NCBI GenBank assembly: GCA_025351065.1 | Contig: JANXWQ010000119.1 | Span: forward strand, 1 to 8,160 | Origin: Chthoniobacter sp. | GTDB taxonomy: Bacteria; Verrucomicrobiota; Verrucomicrobiia; Chthoniobacterales; Chthoniobacteraceae | Reading direction: 5' to 3' | DNA: 8,160 bases | Shown here: positions 6,067 to 8,160 of the stretch, piece by piece | How the letters are laid out: each line of letters starts with the position of its first letter | Numbering within the stretch: position 1 is the stretch's first letter | Made by a program: the position numbers and the translations under genes | The notes under the pieces: model-generated | What the model was told of the DNA's origin: nothing | Seen by the model: the letters and a program-made list of their open reading frames with translations, nothing else | Databases searched by the model: none

Positions 6067-6303
6067 TTACGCCGGGCCGTCGCTGCCGATGGCTTCGACC
6101 GGGCAGCCTTCCATCGCTTCCTTGCAGAGCGCGGTTTCGGCGTCGTTCTCGGGCTGCTTGTAGAGGTAGCTGTGGCCGCCGTCGTCGTTGCGGGTGAAAT
6201 TGGCGGGCGCCGTTTCGCGGCAGAGGTCGCAGTCGATGCACTGGTCGTCCACGTAGAAGGCACCAGCGACGTTTTCGGGATATTTGTTTGCGAAGTCAGC
6301 CAT
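6067..6303 (-). CDS. Single-cluster [4Fe-4S] ferredoxin
   Basis: The product is 78 aa, starting MADFANKYPENV. Cys22, Cys25 and Cys28 (CIDCDLC) with Cys67 in GCPVEAI give the C-x2-C-x2-C...C-P ligand set of one cubane [4Fe-4S] cluster, like the roughly 80-aa Bacillus ferredoxins. The ETAPANF motif after the first three cysteines and the closing VEAI are typical. A fifth cysteine, Cys60, has no obvious partner. It is a soluble electron carrier; its partners cannot be told from the sequence. The start at 6303 is preferred because the same frame is open far upstream, across hemQ, with no similarity. It has its own promoter candidate (6331-6358) and terminator (6011-6041), so it is probably monocistronic. 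Confidence 0.93.
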   Translation of the reverse strand: MADFANKYPENVAGAFYVDDQCIDCDLCRETAPANFTRNDDGGHSYLYKQPENDAETALCKEAMEGCPVEAIGSDGPA

Positions 6304-6330
6304 AGATAGGTCGGGTTTTTTGAGCCGCCC

Positions 6331-6358
6331 AAAATAGGGGCGAATCCCGGGGTGGCAA
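6331..6358 (-). promoter_or_regulatory. Sigma70-type promoter of the ferredoxin gene
   Basis: On the minus strand TTGCCA (6358-6353, five of six to TTGACA) and TATTTT (6336-6331, four of six to TATAAT) are spaced by 16 bp. Transcription would begin near 6324, leaving a leader of about 20 nt without a Shine-Dalgarno site. Part of the -10 area lies in a small GCCGCCC/GGGGC inverted repeat. Confidence 0.5.
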
Positions 6359-6394
6359 CGTCTTTTTGTGTCCTGCGGAAACCGGGCTTCGCGG

Positions 6395-6423
6395 TTGACC
6401 CATCCTCGCGCGCTGGCGACATT
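6395..6423 (+). promoter_or_regulatory. Possible promoter of hemQ, close to the start codon
   Basis: TTGACC (6395-6400, five of six) and a poorer GACATT (6418-6423) are spaced by 17 bp. The expected transcription start near 6430 is only a few bases before the ATG at 6433, so the mRNA would be almost leaderless. The -10 match is weak. Confidence 0.3.
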
Positions 6424-6432
6424 CGCCGCCCT

Positions 6433-7260
6433 ATGACCGACCAACTTCCCGACGCCCTGGTCTCTGCCGAGGGCTGGCATGTGCAGCACCTTTTTTACAA
6501 AATCGAACACGGCGCGTGGACGCTGCTCGATCGCGCGGAGCAGGTCGAGGCCAAGACTAATCTGGCCGAACTCGTCGCCGAAATCCGCGCCACCGAAGGC
6601 GCGCAGCTCCTCACCTTCGCCATGGTTTCGCCGAAGGCTGACCTCGGCTTCATGCTGCTCTGCGCCGACCTGCAAAAATCGAACGCCTTTGAAAAGCGCC
6701 TCTCGCTCGCCCTCGGCGCGGACATCCTCACGCCAGCTTACAGCTTTCTCTCCATGACCGAGCGCAGCGAATACACCACGAGCGAAGCCGAATACGCCGA
6801 GTCGCTGGTGAAGGAGGACGGCCTCGCCGCCGGCACGCCCGAGCATGAGGAAAAACTCACCGCCTTCCGCGAACGCATGGCGAAATATATGAAGGACCGC
6901 CTTTACCCGGTGCTCCCGCCCTGGCCGGCGATGTGTTTTTATCCCATGAGCAAACGCCGCGGCACCGCCGGGCAAAACTGGTATGCACTCAGTTTCGAGG
7001 AGCGGAAAAAACTCATGCTCGGCCACGCGAAAATCGGCCGCACCTGGCACGGCAAAATCCTCCAGCTCATCACCGGCTCCACCGGGCTCGACGACTGGGA
7101 GTGGGGCGTCACCCTGCTCGCGCACGATCCGCTGAATTTCAAAGGCATCGTCTATGAAATGCGCTTCGACGCGGTGAGCGCGCAGTACGCCGACTTCGGC
7201 GAATTTTTCATCGGCCTCCAGCTCCCGCTGGACGAGATTTTCCGCCGCGTGCTGCTGTAA
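6433..7260 (+). CDS. hemQ: HemQ/ChdC-like coproheme decarboxylase (chlorite dismutase family)
   Basis: The product is 275 aa. In the coproporphyrin-dependent heme pathway this enzyme uses peroxide to decarboxylate two propionates of Fe-coproporphyrin III to give heme b. The sequence carries the family hallmarks: EGWHVQHLFYKI near the N-terminus, LYPVLPPWPAMCFYPMSKRR with the likely catalytic Tyr170, NWYALSFEERKKLMLGHAKIGR with the likely proximal heme ligand His198, then GSTGLDDWEWGVTL and IVYEMRFDAVSAQYADFGEFF. Tyr-to-His spacing (28) is close to that of the Listeria enzyme (147 to 174). The usual chlorite dismutase distal Arg context is replaced by the HemQ-type pattern, so chlorite breakdown is unlikely. 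The start at 6433 is chosen because similarity begins just after it; the frame is open from 6352. No Shine-Dalgarno is seen. It is divergent from the ferredoxin gene with 129 bp between; no other heme genes are in the window. Confidence 0.92.
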   Translation: MTDQLPDALVSAEGWHVQHLFYKIEHGAWTLLDRAEQVEAKTNLAELVAEIRATEGAQLLTFAMVSPKADLGFMLLCADLQKSNAFEKRLSLALGADILTPAYSFLSMTERSEYTTSEAEYAESLVKEDGLAAGTPEHEEKLTAFRERMAKYMKDRLYPVLPPWPAMCFYPMSKRRGTAGQNWYALSFEERKKLMLGHAKIGRTWHGKILQLITGSTGLDDWEWGVTLLAHDPLNFKGIVYEMRFDAVSAQYADFGEFFIGLQLPLDEIFRRVLL

Positions 7261-7270
7261 GAAAAAGGGC

Positions 7271-7346
7271 TCACGCAAAGACGCAAAGACGCGAAGGGGG
7301 AAAAGCGGCCCCGCTGATTTCTTTGCGTCTTTGCGCCTTTGCGTGA
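7271..7346. repeat. Extragenic palindrome made of ACGCAAAG-type units
   Basis: The left arm (7271-7296) holds three tandem 8-bp units, ACGCAAAG, ACGCAAAG and ACGCGAAG, from 7273. The right arm (7321-7346) holds CTTTGCGT, CTTTGCGC and CTTTGCGT. The 26-base arms pair at 24 positions. The 24-nt loop contains a small GCGG-CC-CCGC hairpin (7305-7314). It fills the gap between hemQ (10 nt away) and the DUF1648 gene (17 nt away) and may act as a terminator or mRNA 3' stabiliser. Similar elements are widespread in bacterial genomes by my recollection. Confidence 0.85.
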
Positions 7347-7363
7347 CACTTCCTCCGCATTCT

Positions 7364-7873
7364 ATGAAACGCGAAAACCTTCCCCTGCCGATGGGTGTGC
7401 TACTTCTGCTCATGGTCGTCTTTGTCGCCGATGTCCTGCTGACCGCGAACCATCTGCCGGCGCGGCTCGCTACCCACTTCGGCCTGGACGGGGAGGCGAA
7501 CGGCTGGATGACGCGTGCGCGGCACGTGCGGTTCATCATCGGTTTCGGGCTGGGCGTGCCGCTGTTCCTCCTACTCGTCTCGGAGGTCGTGACACGACTC
7601 GGTGGCGCAGGCCTGAACATCCCACATCGTGACTACTGGCTCACGCCGGAGCGCCGCGGGCAGACGCTCGCTTTCATGCAGCGAGAGATGATCTGGCTCG
7701 CGTGCTTGCTCGTGGTTTTTTTCGAGATGACTGAACACCTCATCGTGAACGCGAACCTGCAATCCCCTGCCAGCTTGGCGAGCAGACAACTTTGGCTGTT
7801 CATCGCGATCTTTGTCGGCGCGATGGGCGTCTGGCTGGTGAATTTCATCCGCCCGTTTCTCCGCAAGGCATGA
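7364..7873 (+). CDS. DUF1648 domain integral membrane protein
   Basis: The product is 169 aa with four predicted membrane segments at about 10-28, 56-76, 109-127 and 143-162. After the first comes LPARLATHFGLDGEANGW (31-48), the DUF1648 pattern of a HxxxxGxxNGW-like loop. Between the second and third lies NIPHRDYWLTPERRGQT (85-101), a conserved loop of the same family. The family has no settled function; some members are fused to or sit near SdpI-type immunity proteins, but the SdpI C-terminal part is not evident here. The start at 7364 gives Lys-Arg before the first helix; the frame is open from 7331 inside the palindrome. No Shine-Dalgarno is seen. Its stop overlaps the larE start. Confidence 0.8.
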   Translation: MKRENLPLPMGVLLLLMVVFVADVLLTANHLPARLATHFGLDGEANGWMTRARHVRFIIGFGLGVPLFLLLVSEVVTRLGGAGLNIPHRDYWLTPERRGQTLAFMQREMIWLACLLVVFFEMTEHLIVNANLQSPASLASRQLWLFIAIFVGAMGVWLVNFIRPFLRKA

Positions 7874-8160
7874 TGCGCGAAAAAGTCGCCAACCTCCGCG
7901 CCCAACTCCGCGCGCATGCGCCGCTGGTCATCGCCTACAGCGGCGGGGTGGACAGCGCGTATCTGCTCGCGGAGGCGCATCAGACCTTGGGTTCGCAGGT
8001 GCTCGGCGTCATCGCCGACAGCCCGAGCCTCCCGCGCCAGGCGCTCGCCGAGGCACTGGCGCTGGGGGAAAAAATCGGCGCGGCCGTCGAGGTCGTGCGC
8101 ACGGATGAACTCGCCAATCCCGACTACGCCAGCAATCCGCCGAACCGCTGCTATTTCTGC
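7870..8160 (+). CDS. larE: LarE-like ATP-dependent sacrificial sulfur transferase (5' part)
   Basis: The first 97 codons are present and the gene runs off the right edge. The PP-loop motif SGGVDSAYLL (about 25-34) activates substrate by adenylylation. ADSPSLPRQALAEA and TDELANPDYASNPPNRCYFC follow, and this run is typical of LarE. In lactate racemase maturation LarE adds sulfur to the pyridinium carboxylates of the nickel-pincer nucleotide precursor, losing sulfur from a cysteine in well-studied members. The sacrificial cysteine region lies beyond the window, so the sulfur chemistry (sacrificial or cluster-based) cannot be judged. Two consecutive ATGs, at 7870 and 7873, overlap the preceding TGA (7871-7873), so translation is probably coupled to the DUF1648 gene. 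Many LarE homologues occur without LarB or LarC, so a lactate racemase link is unproven. Confidence 0.88.
   Translation, partial: MMREKVANLRAQLRAHAPLVIAYSGGVDSAYLLAEAHQTLGSQVLGVIADSPSLPRQALAEALALGEKIGAAVEVVRTDELANPDYASNPPNRCYFC

Noticed and set aside
7271..7346. CRISPR-like array from the repeated 8-bp units
   Set aside because: Units are far too short, directly abutting and arranged as inverted arms; there are no spacers and no cas genes.
6067..7620. Long minus-strand frame that would fuse about 439 residues to the ferredoxin N-terminus
   Set aside because: The extra part lies antisense to hemQ and the palindrome and has no similarity; the ferredoxin family starts at 6303, and a promoter lies just upstream of that ATG.

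Overview
The window looks like a GC-rich chromosomal segment of a Verrucomicrobiota bacterium, most likely of the Opitutaceae type. This rests on the mix of genes (a coproheme-type HemQ, a small single-cluster ferredoxin, an inverse-autotransporter-like barrel, a coil-plus-CBM secreted protein), the near absence of Shine-Dalgarno sites, and extragenic palindromes built from CACGAAAAG/ACGCAAAG units. The assignment is from recall of such genomes, not from a search. Most genes are core metabolism or housekeeping. I see no prophage, CRISPR array, insertion sequence, RNA gene or defence island.

Layout. Positions 1-56 hold the first 18 codons of uvrB on the minus strand. Divergent from it is a secreted protein of 337 aa (329-1342, +) with a helical half and a CBM-like half. 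A convergent alanine/lysine-rich lipoprotein (1499-1825, -) ends in a strong intrinsic terminator at 1437-1475. It lies downstream of htpG (1936-3768, -), the Hsp90 chaperone. Divergent from htpG is a predicted outer-membrane barrel of the inverse autotransporter family (3912-5123, +), with an unusual Thr/Arg-rich insert and no passenger domain.

The next block is on the minus strand: a ferredoxin (6067-6303) with its own promoter and terminator, then a dciA-folB pair (5922 down to 5205) joined by a 4-nt gap. Divergent from the ferredoxin is hemQ (6433-7260, +). It is followed by a DUF1648 membrane protein (7364-7873, +) whose stop overlaps the start of larE, which runs off the right edge (7870-8160).

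Two long imperfect palindromes (5933-6006 and 7271-7346) fill the gaps before dciA and between hemQ and the DUF1648 gene. Each arm is made of short tandem units, and they are the clearest non-genic structures here. The most unusual protein is the passenger-less barrel. Its leader contains a terminator-like hairpin with an in-frame ATG in the loop and an A9 tract between that ATG and the likely start.

Functional links are mostly weak: DNA repair (UvrB), replication (DciA), folate (FolB), heme (HemQ), Fe-S electron transfer, protein folding (HtpG), envelope proteins and a sulfur transferase (LarE). Only dciA-folB and DUF1648-larE look like translationally coupled pairs.
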